A stretch of DNA of 64,000 nt, from positions 124,001-188,000 of the forward strand of contig JAGTXK010000189.1 of NCBI GenBank assembly GCA_019096195.1, in the 5' to 3' direction. Below the pieces are notes generated by a model. That model was not told where the DNA came from, did not search any database, and worked only from the letters and a program-made list of their open reading frames with translations. A program made the translations under genes and the position numbers. Of the stretch, positions 10,356-22,270 are shown piece after piece; position 1 is the stretch's first letter; every line of letters begins with the position of its first letter. The stretch is from Boletus sp. NGJ (taxonomy: Eukaryota > Basidiomycota > Agaricomycetes > Boletales > Boletaceae).

Positions 10356-13144
10356 ATGTCCTACATCGACCAGTCGTCTTCCTCCGTCTCTACGATGGGC
10401 AGACGGCTCACCAACAGAAATAACAACCGCTACAGTGTAACCGCCCTGTTTAGCATGGCCGCAGAGCAGGATGTCGAGGTCGAGGATGATTTGGCAAGAG
10501 GTCTGTCCTCGCTCCTATCAACCCCCCCATATGTCTCTTCACTTCTTCTAAACAGCCCAGAAACGCCTGCGAGACCTCAAGGGCAAAATCTCTGTTCAAT
10601 CAAAGAAAAACTTCGTCCTTGAGCGGGATGTTCGTTACCTTGACTCGCGGATAGCCCTTCTCATCCAGAACCGAATGGCAGCTGACGAAGTGCGTGTGCA
10701 TACTCTTCGTCCTTCATCCACCGTCTCTCATACACAATCCCAGCAACGGGAAGTCGAACGGACACTAGAAGATGTCGATCCAACCGAGGGTCATTATCCC
10801 GACGATCGCAAGCTTCAGCAGTATTCAAATCTTTTTTTCCTCCTTCAGTCCGAGCCCCGCCACATCGCCAACCTCTGTCGACTCGTCAGCTTGTCTGAAA
10901 TTGACACGCTTCTTCAGACTGTGATGTTCACTCTGTATGGAAACCAGTACGAGAGTCGCGAGGAGCACTTGCTCCTTACCATGTTCCAGTCAGTGCTATC
11001 TGCCCAGTTTGAGACAGCCACAGAGTTCGGCTCCCTATTACGAGCCAACACCCCTGTCTCCCGCATGATGACCACTTACACCCGTCGTGGTCCGGGTCAA
11101 AGCTACCTCAAGGGAGTTCTCGCAGAGCGCATCAACAGTCTCATAGAACACAAGGATCTCAACCTTGAGATAAATCCCGTAAAGGTGATTTGATCTCTCC
11201 TCAGCGTTTCCCTCTTCGACGAACACTTTGACTAGGTTTACGAGCAAATGATCAATCAAATCGAGGAAGAGACCGGAACACTACCCCCGAATCTTCCCCG
11301 TGGCGTTCCTCCCGAAGTTGCCGCAGAAAACGCTGATGTTCAAGCGATCATCGCCCCCCGACTTACCATGTTAATGGAGATCGCCAACAGTTTCCTCGTC
11401 ACCATCATCGAGAGTATGGAAAGTGTTCCCTACGGCATTCGGTGGATTTGCAAACAAATCAGGAGTCTGACTCGTGTATGATAACTTTTTCTTCGTGATC
11501 ATTCCTACCTACTGACATAGCTTGACAGCGGAAATATCCAGAGGCCACAGATTATGCCATTTGCTCCCTCATAGGTGGCTTCTTCTTCCTGCGTTTCATC
11601 AATCCTGCAATCGTTACGCCTCAGGCGTACATGTTAGTTGATGGTGTACCTGCTAAACATCCCCGGCGGACGTTGACGCTGGTGAGCCGTCGTCGTTGGG
11701 CATGTGTCGTGGATGTCTTTAAACCTTGCGTTCTGTAGATAGCAAAGATGCTTCAGAACCTCGCAAATAAGCCGTTGTACGCAAAGGAGGCATACATGAT
11801 CACGTTGAATCCGTTCGTTGAGAATAACAAAGCACGGATCAACCAGTTCCTCAATAGCCTGTGCGAGGTTGGCGACTTCTATGACACTTTGGAGGTGCGT
11901 GATCCTTTGATTGGAACTCGGGTTTTTCGATAACGTTTGCATGCAGATGGACCAATACATGGCACTCTCCAAGAAGGATCTTACGATTCACATTACTATG
12001 AATGAGCTGTACAACACCCACGCATTAATTCTGCAGCATATTGAAACCCTGGTGAGTAAGTTGACCCCTGAACGGATCTTCTTCACATAACATCATGCAG
12101 TCGCCAAATGATAAGCAACATCTACGTATTCTTACCGATGAACTTGGCCCTGCTCCGTCTCAGGTCCCTCGTAAAGAGAATCGTACTATCGAATTAAGCT
12201 TGTACAGTCGTTGGGAGACTCCTGTCCAAGACCTCCATACGGCACTTATGGACTCTATCTCCCAGAGTGACATGCTATACATGGAAACAAAGTCCATCCT
12301 CGTCCAACTCATACGTTCTCTTCCCCACGCTACTGACAAGCGGCCTTACAACCTCGCAGCGCTAGCGGAACGCGCGGCGACTACCAAAGATGCCACTCTT
12401 GTGCGCAAGGGTATCAAAGTCAAGGAGATGATGCGCGAGCTGGAGGAGCTGAAGATCATTGACCAGGCAGACGGCTACAACCTCATGCAGGAAGAGGTGT
12501 CTGCAGAACTTGTCCATTTGGGTAATCTCCGCGACAAGGTGCTGCTAGAGACCAAGTCTCTGGAGGCCGTCTACAAAACGATTTGTGATCACAACAGCTA
12601 CTTGCGTTCGCAGCTTGAACAGTACAAAGCATACTTGCAAAACGTCCGCTTAACTGCTTCCAAGGACAAGGGAAGCACGACAGGTGTCGGTGTTGTCTCA
12701 GTGGGCGGGAGAGAGAGGAAGCCCTCGCGCAGCGCCGTCCTTGGTCCCTATCGGTTTCACTCATGCACAGTTGGAGAAGGAAGGGATCATTGTTGAGAGC
12801 AATGTCCCAGACAACCGGTGAGTTCCCTGGTTTCATGAGTGCTATTGTCTGACTCTCGCCCCCTGCTGTAGCCGCCCGAACATCTACTTTAATATTACAT
12901 CACCAAGTCCCGGAACCTTTATCATCTCACTACACTACAAGGGACGCGAGAAAGCGATTCTTGAGATGGATCTAAAAATTGATGATCTACTGGAGAAGGT
13001 ATTCACTTGTCCCCTTTTAACTGACGCAGTACTCAATCGAGCCGATAGCAAAAAGATAACAAGCATTTGCTTGACCTGGAGTATGTTCAACTGAATGTGC
13101 CGAAGGTGCTCGCTCTCCTGAAAAAGGTCTTCGCTAAGCGATGA
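10356..13144 (+). CDS. RasGAP (Gap1/Sar1-type) with RasGAP C-terminal domain
   Basis: Family role: accelerates GTP hydrolysis by Ras. Start [17 protein letters not shown]. The GAP domain shows an arginine-finger context ([20 protein letters not shown]), [32 protein letters not shown] with the FLRxxNPA signature, and [20 protein letters not shown]. The RasGAP_C region follows: [20 protein letters not shown] and [20 protein letters not shown], then a coiled segment. The end reads [40 protein letters not shown] and LLKKVFAKR. No calponin-homology or IQ motifs, so it resembles fission-yeast Gap1 rather than IQGAP. An apparent frame break near 12,690 is removed by an intron at 12684-12732. The Ras gene at 60.8 kb is the obvious kind of substrate. 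Confidence 0.9.
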
Positions 13145-13679
13145 ACGACTCTCCCGAGACGTTCTAGACCTATCTTTGAGATGTTCATCCCCTTTACTTA
13201 TGTCGTATTCATTCTGTCATACCCGCCGCTCCTTTTCCTTTCCCCTTCGTCTTTTAGCCTCGTCTTATTACAGCGTGCGTTTCCCCCCAGTGACTCTGTT
13301 CGTTCTGGAATGTTTGGATGTATTACATGTGTAGTTATGTGTGTTTCTGGATACCTGTCTTTCTACACTCCAAATTCTTTGGTTTGCTCTGCGATACTAT
13401 TATACATCCTTTGATTGAGCACATGCTCCGAATAAGTCCACCCAGCTTTTGCGTTTAGGCTGTCCCCATGGCAACTGAACATCATTGATCCACCCCACAA
13501 GTGTGTTTGGCGGGTAGTTTCAAGTGCGGTCATCTTTTATTACCCCGGCTGTTGCAGTCAGTGTCGCCGCTTTGTGATCGAAACGGCAAGCGAGTCTTTC
13601 TTCATATACTTTCACAGCGCTCTCGGCGCACCCGCATTGGATGTTAGACTCTCAGTAGATGCTCACCGCAGGAACTGAG
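13145..13679. other. Intergenic, no gene seen
   Basis: About 530 bases between the RasGAP stop and the protease start. It is T/C-rich near 13,180-13,280, consistent with 3' untranslated and promoter sequence. No coding or RNA feature recognised. Confidence 0.5.
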
Positions 13680-16046
13680 ATGTCGCGCTCGTTCTCAGCA
13701 TCATCTTTATTCGCTGTTTCTTTTTGCCTGGGAACAGCCTTGCTAGCAAGCTCATCGACACCCCTGCCGAGCGTGCAGGTGAGCCAACTGCTGTCAAATG
13801 CATCTCAGTCAAACAGCACTGCGCCGAACAGCAATGGAATTTCCCCTGTCTCATTAGCTGACGACGGGTAAGTGCTCGTTCACAACTGGTAGAGAAGCAG
13901 GCGCGCTCATTTCTCAAAGGACCTACTATACTGTCATTCAAGCCGGCCAAATCAGCTTTCGCGCGTCGATAGACACTGGGTCGTCTGACTGTTCGTCGGA
14001 ATTCACTGTATATTCTACCTCTGCTGAAAATGACGTCTTTTGATAGTCTGGTTGGTCTCGACGGCTTGTAGCACAACGACATGCGCGGCGGTTCCAAAAT
14101 ATCCATTGACATATGCGTCGCCGACGTTTGTTTCGGTCAACAACAACGATACCTCGTTCAGCGTCAGGTATGCCGACGGCACCAGTAAGTATTTCTCAGC
14201 GTTTCTGCTGTCGAGCTATCCGATAACATCGTGGATTCCTGAAGGCGCATCGGGATTTGTTGCAAGGGAGTCTGTCGAGGCCTCGAATGTGACGGTGCCC
14301 AGTCAAGCTTTCGGTGAGCATGCTGATTCATCGTTGTATTCCAATGACCAATCACAGCCTGCTTGAACTCCGTAGGCGTGGTAACAAACTCGAATGTCAC
14401 ACTCATTGAAGATATTAGTGGCGTTCTCGGGCTTGGGTTCTCTCGACTGTCGGAAATTTACTCATCTACCTCGAATGGTGGGTGTTTCGCGTGTGAGATC
14501 GTTGTTTTCAAACCGAATGGTTGTTGTGGTTTGCAGCCTCACCGTTTCTCGCAAGTTTGTCTCAACAAGGCATACTCGACTACCCCATTTTCGGATTGCG
14601 CTTGACACGAAACTCGACTGGATCGCTTGCGTTAGGTGAGGGGCCGTTCTGTCATACTGACCAGCAGGCTTATTAGATCCACCGACAACTACTAGGTGCT
14701 ATTGATGTCTCGGTTGTACAGAATGCGAGCAAGATTGTCTGGAATGAGGTAGTTCCCTTCTCTCCGGTAGGAACACAGACGAATACCTCAGGATATATGT
14801 ACTGGGCCATTCATATGACGGGCTTCGCAGTATGTACCATGCGAAATGGTAATTGGCGCTTGCTCACCTTTTGGTAGGTGAATAGGAGTGCGCTGACCCC
14901 GATACCCACGTATCCCGGACCCACTGGAAATTCTTCGATTGCACTTTTAGATGTGTAAGTGTTTTCGGATCGTACCATGGATATCGCGTGCTGAGGGTGA
15001 GTGTACGTAGAGGAACGCCTGGATTGTACGGACCCTACCAAGATGTGGGTAATCTCGAGTAAGGGTATGCATACTAGAGCTTACCTCTTCTTCGTAGGTG
15101 ACGCGACTATATGCACTCTTCCCTGACAGTCGGCTTGTAGATGAGAGTGGGTAGATATTGCTGGACATCTGAATGATTGACTGAATCATCCTCAGGTGGA
15201 CAATGGGCGATCCCTTGTACGTCGTCTGCGACCATGACATTTAGTTTTGGGTATGCGACTGCCATCTTCTATAAGTCCCCGCTAACAAATGTAGCAGAGA
15301 TGGGACTGCGTTCGTTCTTCAGCCTACCGACTACATCATCGGTCCCACGGCAGGCGATCCCGACCTATGTTTGTCTTGGCCGAAGGCTTCGCCGCCTAGT
15401 ACAGATGGTATTGACTGGCAGCTTGGTAAGACCGATTCCTACTCCCTGCAAACTGCTTTTACAACGACTTCCTTAGGAACGCCGTTTTTACGCACTGTGT
15501 ACTCTGTCTGGAGGTACGTTAGAGGAGGAACCTTGTTCCTCGTGTTCACACACTCACTTGAACAGTTACGGTATCGACTACGTACAACCTCCAATGATTG
15601 GCTTGTACGCGCTCACAAACTCTTCGGCGCCTGTCGAGTCCCCTGCTTTTATTGCTTCGTTCTTCTCCTCTGCGTCCGCCACCGTGGCAACCACGTTACC
15701 CAACTACCTCTTGGCGACTCCAACGTATACGACGCCACCCTACGCCTTCAACACTGCTGTTGCTGCGACTTTGGGCGAAATCGTGGACTCGGAACTCGGA
15801 ACTAGCACGTACCTACCAATGTTTGCTTCGGCCACAACAGGTACAACAGCGCTTCCGGTGGTTTCGGATCAATATACCCTAATAGCGACCAACGCACAAG
15901 GTCAGGTTGTAACATCCACGTATTACCTTACGCAACCTTCTGTAGTTCTCGGGGTACCCCCAGGGTGGAGTGGTGCTGGAGCACTACGAGCGCCGGTCGG
16001 CATCTCGCTCCTCGCGGCTGTCTGCGGAGGTGTATGGATATTTTAG
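13680..16046 (+). CDS. Pepsin-like (A1) aspartic protease, secreted, GPI-type tail
   Basis: Start at 13680 opens a signal peptide (MSRSFSASSLFAVSFCLGTA). The first catalytic motif is intact, SIDTGSSD, and splices into FWLVSTACSTTTC. Family blocks follow: FSVRYADGT (flap-side region), ISGVLGLGFSRLSEIYSS, FGLRLTRNSTG and YMYWAIHMTGF. The second active-site region reads ALLDVGTPGLYGPYQDV: the catalytic Asp is there but the next residue is Val instead of Thr/Ser; the codon is split by an intron ending near 15010. The C-terminal half is Ser/Thr/Ala-rich and ends in a hydrophobic stretch (APVGISLLAAVCGGVWIF), typical of a GPI-anchor signal, suggesting a cell-wall or membrane protease. At least eight short introns. 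A second in-frame Met lies at 13659. Confidence 0.88.
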
Positions 16047-17173
16047 CAAGCATCTTTGCTGATGTTATGAAGACCATCGGACGTGTTTCCATCACGCTGT
16101 CACGTTCTCGTCCGAGATAGCTATGACTTGACTCTCTTTGCATGGACCTCCAGGCCGGACTTTCTAGTGACTTTGAGCGATAATATGTTACCCGGACGAT
16201 CTATTCGCAAGGGCGCTGGGTACTAAATCACGTTGCACGTTCTAGATGTACACTCGTTGGGATGATATGTTGACACGGTTGGATTTCTATATACTACGTT
16301 GCTTGGATTCGTGTATGCGGTCATGCGTGCCAGTTTACAATAATTTAGTGATGCGCCTGGTTTGAGAGGGCTTTGGCTTATATCCCTGGCCAGGGCCTGT
16401 GATAGTAAAATGTAGATTTTCATAGTCAATGACCACATGTATGTTGTGCTTGGACCAGATAGGAACAGGCATAGACTTGGGTAGCTGCAGTAACCTTGTA
16501 AAAGGTCTGGATCATAGTTTACTGAGCAAAAGAGACAAGAGAGTAACTTGAAATTCCAAGTAGATCTAGATATATGAGCTGGGTGCAACATATTTGTATC
16601 GTGAGGGGTTTGAGATGCGGAGGTAACTGCGATTTTCCTTGTATGGTAATTCTCAGTACCCGGGCTCCTCTGTGCGGTCGGGCCTAGGGCCCTAGGCGCT
16701 CCGAGTCTCACTGAGGCAATAGGGTAGTCTCGACCAGGAAATTCGGGTGAACTCGGCAGATGCACGAGAATTCCGAGAATTCCGGCCAAGGGCCATCGCT
16801 AGGAATTATCAGGCAACTTGATCCCATCAGATCCTCAAACTTCCGAACGCTCGTGTCCCGAGCCTTCAAAACATCACTAACAAATGTCCTTTGACCGTCC
16901 GCCAATGTGGCACTGGAAGTCCTGTAGGATGGCGGAATGAGGGAGGAACTCCGTGATGAGTCGATGAGCTGGCACCGCAGGTGAGCGGGAGGTAAGTTTG
17001 ACCCGTACTCATATCTAGCTCATATCTTACAGGCACCTGTACCCCGTGCTATTGAGCCCTGTCTGGGCCTGACCTAGAATTTGGAATTTACAGCCCAGAC
17101 CCAGGTGGAATGAAACGCATAATTCCCACGGGGACCAGTTAAGTACTGAGGAAACGGACTCAAACTTGCAACA
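16047..17173. other. Intergenic, no gene supported
   Basis: About 1.1 kb between the protease and phosphoketolase. A 188-codon open frame on the minus strand (16789 to 16223) has no signal peptide, domain or family resemblance and no neighbouring exons; I treat it as chance. No transposon ends or RNA genes recognised. The right part is presumably the phosphoketolase promoter. Confidence 0.5.
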
Positions 17174-20100
17174 ATGCCTGCTCAGCTTCTCGCTCAACCC
17201 AATCCTCCCCCCGACCCCTCCCATCTCCCCGATTCTCTGCTGGAATGTTCCCCACAATTCAGCACTAGCTCGGTCATCTCTCCCGCCGAAATCTCTTCCC
17301 TCCGCAAGTTCACGCGGGCTGCGAACTACATCGCTGCCGGTAATTAGCCCCTATTTGGTCGTTCCGTTCGTGCTCAGGCGCACGTCCTTAGCGATGATCT
17401 TCTTGAGAGATAATGTTTTACTCGAGAGGAAGCTCACCCCGGATGACATCAAGCCTCGCTTGCTTGGCCACTGGGGAACCTGTCCTGGCCTTGTCCTCGT
17501 GTATGCGCATCTGAATCGCATCATCAAGAAGAATGATGTTAATGCCCTGCTTGTCGTAGGGCCAGGTTAGTTTCGTTCTTGTATCATATCCGTGTACTGA
17601 TTTCTTTGCACCCGCAATCCAGGCCACGGCGCACCTGCCATTCTCTCCTGTCTATGGCTGGAGGAATCACTCGCAACTTTCTGGCCGCGTTATTCTCGTG
17701 ATAGACTTGGATTGACGAGGCTCATCACGAAATTTAGTACGCCCGGAGGATTCCCCAGGCGAGTTCTACCTAATCCCTTTTATTTCGAAGCTGACTCTCT
17801 CTCTCAGCCATATCAACGCCGAGACACCTGGCTGTATCCATGAAGGCGGAGAATTGGGTTATGCTCTCAGCGTGTCATTTGGCGCTGTCATGGACAACCC
17901 GCACCTCATCGTCGCCTGCGTCGTTGGTGACGGAGAAGCCGAGACCGGCCCAACTGCTACCGCATGGCACGGGTACAAATATATCGACCCCGCAGAGTCG
18001 GGCGCTGTACTCCCCATCGTACACCTCAATGGATTCAAAATTTCAGAGCGCACCATTTTCGGATGCATGGATGACAAGGAGCTGATTGCGCTCTTCAGGT
18101 TAGCAAGGCATCACCCTAAGCAGGTGCACTGACGAACACGTCCCCAGTGGTTATGGTTATCAAGTTTGTATCGTCGACGACTTGTCAAACATTGACAGAG
18201 ATCTCGCTCGCGCTATGGAGTGGGCCCTCGGCGAGATTTCCCGTATCCAGCACGCAGCACGCTCAGGGAAACCCATCGTCAAGCCTCGTTGGCCGATGCT
18301 GATTCTACGAACACCGAAAGGCTCGTCTGGCCCAAAAAAGCTACATGGGGAGTTTATAGAAGGTTCATTCCGTGCACACCAAGTACCGCTCCCCGGGGCC
18401 AAGACGTCGGAAGAAGAGCTCAGAATGCTTCAAGATTGGTTATCAAGCTATCATCCCGAGGAGCTCTTCGTTGTCCACAGCGAAAAAGGCGAGATTGAAG
18501 GCGCACCCACGAACGACGTCGTGGAAATTATTCCTGATGTCAAGGAGAAGAGGCTTGGTTTTAAGAGGGAGGCTTATGCAGCCTTCCAGCCGCTGGCAGT
18601 TCCAAGTTGGATGCCATTCAGTGTCCAGAGCGGTCGCGAGGCAAGCTGCATGAAAACAGTAGGAAACTTTCTTCGTGAGGTAGTCAAAGAGTGCGCGCCG
18701 CATATCTTTCTTTTCTTGCTGAAACTGAGACCTCCTTGCTAGCAATCCATCCAACTTTAGGATTTTCTCCCCCGACGAGCTAGTTTCGAATAAGCTCGAT
18801 GCTGTATTCGACGTCACCGGGCGAAACTTTCAGTGGGATACTGCTTGCCGTGCTCAAGGCGGGCGTGTTGTCGAAATTCTCTCTGAACACACCTGTCAAG
18901 GTATGCTACAGGGATATACACTTACAGGTAGGACCGCCCTCTTCCCTACGTACGAAGCCTTCATAGGCATTATCCACACCATGATGGTGCAATACAGCAA
19001 GTTTGCGAAGATGGTTCGTATTGTCCGTTCGTCTTCTGCGATTCATTAAAAATCGCCATTGTTTAGGCTTTTGAGACTGAATGGCGCCACGATATTGGTT
19101 CTGTCAATTACCTGGAGACCTCCACCTGGGCAAGGCAGGAGCATAATGGTTTCTCGCACCAAAACCCTTCATTCATCGGTGCTCTACTCGCTCTGAAACC
19201 GAAACTTGCGCGCGTTTACCTCCCACCTGATGCGAATTGTTTTCTTTCTACTATGGCGCACTGTCTAAGGGCCAAAAACTACATTAATCTCATGGTTGGT
19301 AGTAAGCAGCCGACCGCAGTATGGCTAAGTCCGGAGGAGGCAGATCGTGTACGTGTGTTGGTTACCTTGGGATGACAAGCAGCTAATTCTCGTCAAGCAT
19401 TGCGTGGCTGGCGCCTCAGTGTGGAAAGTTTGCAAGCATTGACGATGGTGTGAATCCAGATGTGTACGAAAATTCTTTGTGTTTATAGTATGCTTCTGAC
19501 AAATGATGCCTTAGTGTCCTCGTTGGTATCGGTACAGAGGTTACATTCGAGGTGATTGCCGCAGCAGCTCTCCTCCGCAAGACATGCCCTGCCCTGCGTG
19601 TACGCGTCGTGAATGTGACGGATCTGATGATTCTGGGTCCGCCCGGGAGTCACCCTCACGCGCTCAGTAGTGATGATTTCGACTCGCTTTTCACTCCGGA
19701 TAGACCCATCATCATCAACTATCACAGCTATCCGATCGAAGTGAAGGGTTTGTTGTTCGGTCGGCCCCATGTCGAAAGGATAACAATCGGGGGGTCAGTT
19801 GCCACATTTTACTGTGGATCTCATGAGTAATGATGACGAATAGGTATCAAGAAGAAGGGACCACGACATCTCCTTTTGACGTTCGTTTTGTTAGTTTTGC
19901 TTTATCGGTCCGTCCTGACGGGATGTATTCAGATGATGCTTTGCAACAACGTGTCGAGATATCACGTAGCTGCGGCCGCTGTTCGTGCTGCAGCACCCCA
20001 CAATGTAAAGGTCGCAACCGAGGCCCATGAGACGGCGAGTCATATTATGCACCTCGCGGCAAAGGACAGAGAGTATATTTACCGCGAAGGGCAAGGTAAG

Positions 20101-20191
20101 TCCAGGTTCAATCCATGTTGCCCAATTGTAGATTGATTGTGCGTTAGACCCGGACGGCACATTTGAGACTCCTGTCTTCGCAAACGTATAG
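17174..20191 (+). CDS. Xylulose-5-P/fructose-6-P phosphoketolase
   Basis: Family role: TPP-dependent enzyme that splits xylulose 5-phosphate or fructose 6-phosphate with phosphate to acetyl phosphate plus glyceraldehyde 3-P or erythrose 4-P. About a dozen exons. Seen in order: [14 protein letters not shown]-like N-domain ([20 protein letters not shown]), VGPGHGAPA, the TPP motif [97 protein letters not shown], and the C-domain [20 protein letters not shown]. It ends [14 protein letters not shown]. All catalytic blocks look intact. Start at 17174 ([15 protein letters not shown]). Acetate kinase, the usual partner in fungi, lies at 31-32.5 kb. Transcribed toward a tRNA-Arg gene 110 bases downstream on the other strand. 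Confidence 0.93.
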
Positions 20192-20296
20192 TTGTGATAG
20201 GTTCAATCGAGCATCCGTTCGAATCGTGTAAGAGTAGCCAGCAGATGGATGTTTGTACAATTGAACATGAATGCAAAGAATCAAACCGCGAGTCAC

Positions 20297-20301
20297 AAAA
20301 A
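20297..20301 (-). terminator. Pol III terminator of tRNA-Arg
   Basis: Five consecutive T on the transcribed strand (A on the plus strand), starting two bases beyond the discriminator base. This is the normal RNA polymerase III stop signal. Confidence 0.6.
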
Positions 20302-20303
20302 GC

Positions 20304-20374
20304 GACAGGCCTGGGACTCGAACCCAGAATCTCTAGCGCCGGAAACTAGCGCGTTACCATTACGCCAACCCGCC
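20304..20374 (-). tRNA. tRNA-Arg (anticodon CCG)
   Basis: Read on the minus strand it folds as a full cloverleaf of 71 bases plus a discriminator G at 20303. Acceptor stem GGCGGGT pairs with GCCTGTC (three G-U pairs). D arm is GCGT/ACGC with loop AATGGTA. Anticodon stem CTAGT/GCTAG holds loop TTCCGGC, so the anticodon is CCG (reads the Arg codon CGG). T arm is CTGGG/CCCAG with loop TTCGAGT. No intron. A run of five T on the transcribed strand just downstream serves as the Pol III stop. Built-in A and B boxes correspond to the D and T arms. Confidence 0.9.
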
Positions 20375-20581
20375 TTCCAGGAGAAGAAGATCCGTTGACT
20401 TGTAGTACCCTTTGCATCACTCAAACCATACAGCTACATCGCAATCGGCAATCAATGTAAAGCAATAGAAATATCGGTTCCACTCGATGCCCCACACGAT
20501 GTTGATGCAAGTACGTATTCTCCTTCAAGTTCAGGGGAAATTTAAAGTTATCCCCCTTTTCCGCGCACACTCTTCGCATCG

Positions 20582-20589
20582 TATAAAAG
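20582..20589 (+). promoter_or_regulatory. TATA box of the SDR gene
   Basis: TATAAAAG lies 41 bases before the start codon at 20623, with a pyrimidine-rich stretch between them. Spacing suits a short 5' untranslated region. Prediction only. Confidence 0.5.
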
Positions 20590-20622
20590 TTTTCTTTATC
20601 CTTCGTTTCCCGATCTTTACCC

Positions 20623-22023
20623 ATGGCGACGTTCAGCCTTTGTCGATTTTTGCGCGAGCAACGGTCGACCCTTCCTCCACCTAGAGCAGTCGACGACGTC
20701 AGTTCCAAGACGTTCATGGTGACCGGGTCCAACACCGGGCTGGGTTTCGAAGCCTCGGTGCATCTCGCCGAGATGAGGCCCAGGCTGCTCGTCGCAACGA
20801 GCCGAGACTCGACCAAGTGTGAACAGACACGGGAATGTGGGTACATGTTTATTGCGGCCGTGACGCGTTCCATAGGACTGACTCGGACACGCTGGGAACG
20901 AACGATCCTCGATGTCGCATTCGTTCGACAGCCATCCTGGAGCGAGCGGCTGCAGGTGGTGTCGCTAACCCCAGAGTGGCTGCGTGGCCCCTCGACCTGA
21001 GTTCGTTCGAAAACGTACGCGCTTTTGCCGATCGGTTCGCGGCAGAAGCGAACGGGAATGGTGCGTTGCACGCGCTCGTCGCCAACGCTGGCGTGTTTCG
21101 TCCCGATTACGCTCAGACGCCGGACGGTTGGGAAGTGATGTATGTATTTTCCCGCTCGAATGATCTCGTCTTGGTCATCTGCGTTAGGTTGCAAGTGAAT
21201 TATCTGTCCACCGCATTGTTGAGCCTTCTGCTCCTGCCTTACTTGGTGAACGCTTCCACCGCAGATTCCATGCCACGCTTGGTGGTCGTGTCGAGTCTTG
21301 GACATTATCTCGGTTCTTCCAGCTTGAAAAATTCGGAGACATGGGCTGACGTCCTCGGCACCATCAATAGTCGGAAATTCGCTTCCAGGTTCGATATACA
21401 TGCCCTTTTTTTTTTCTTTTTTTGATCGAGGGCACAAACCACACGACCAGCGTCGCTCGCTACAACGTCACGAAACGTGAGCACGTCGTGCGCGCACAGT
21501 TACCCCCACAAATACATGGCTGACCCGCAGTTCACTTTCTCAGTCTTGGGGGTCCTTTTCGTCCGGGAGCTCGCTGCGCGTTTCACCGACCCGACGCCCA
21601 TCGTCGCCTGTACGGTGGACCCGGGTTACTGTCGCTCGAGCCTCCTGCGTGCCGTGGAGAACAAATGGTACTCGGGTTGCGTTTTTTCTGTGATTCGAAA
21701 GGTGCTCTTCGCACGTTCGGCAGAGGAGGGGAGCAGGACGCTCGTCCACGCCGCCGTCGCCGGTGAAGAACGCTCGATGCACGGTCGGTATCTCTCCTCT
21801 TGCCAGCTCGCTGAAGAGAGCGAGTTCGTATTCACCCCCGAGGGCAAGGCATTTTCTGCCAAGCTTTGGGTGAGCGCGTAAAACGACTACCGTGTTGCTG
21901 GATGCTCATTGCATACGTTCTTTTTTATACCGAATTTGTCAGGAGCAGACGATCACGGTCTTGTCTCAAGTCGACGATCGCGTCTCGGAGATTGTTGCAA
22001 AGTATCTGCGGGCAGATGTGTGA
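20623..22023 (+). CDS. Short-chain dehydrogenase/reductase (retinol-dehydrogenase-like)
   Basis: Classical SDR features in order: cofactor motif TFMVTGSNTGLGFEASVHLA (TGxxxGxG), PLDLSSFENVRAFADRFAAE, LVANAGVF (NAG motif), LQVNYLSTALLSLLLLPYL, the serine block RLVVVSSLGHY, and the catalytic Y-N-V-T-K recovered by splicing (FASSVARYNVTK), then LLGVLFVRELAARF and CTVDPGYCRSSLLRAV. The C-terminus is EQTITVLSQVDDRVSEIVAK and ends YLRADV. The first Met at 20623 follows a TATA box. Substrate cannot be told from sequence; relatives are annotated as retinol dehydrogenase 12 or WW-domain oxidoreductase-like. One intron carries a long T run near 21,408. Convergent with RAE1; only about 250 bases separate the stops. 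Confidence 0.85.
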
Positions 22024-22270
22024 TGCATGTAGCTATCCCTAGTGAGATGATAGCATGAATCTCATAGGGGTCAGTGGTTCATTTCAACGCCGTACGTGCC
22101 GCATTACTGTAGCAGAAACCTGGAATACAGAAAATGAGCACTCGAGTGTGTCCGGCGAGAACGAAGCATCAGCAGTAAGATGGTATTATTGTACATCGAA
22201 GACGACCGAGCAAGCATGTATGTACAAATTTCGAGGTAAGATATGCTCACTAGCAAGGCTACAGTTACAT

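Noticed and set aside
12660-12800. Apparent one-base frameshift in the RasGAP gene near GPYRF/THAQLE
   Set aside because: An intron at 12684-12732 with GT and AG ends restores the phase and gives ...[21 protein letters not shown], so no break is needed.
16223-16789. 188-codon minus-strand frame between protease and phosphoketolase
   Set aside because: No domain, no start context, no partner exons; composition unlike neighbouring genes.
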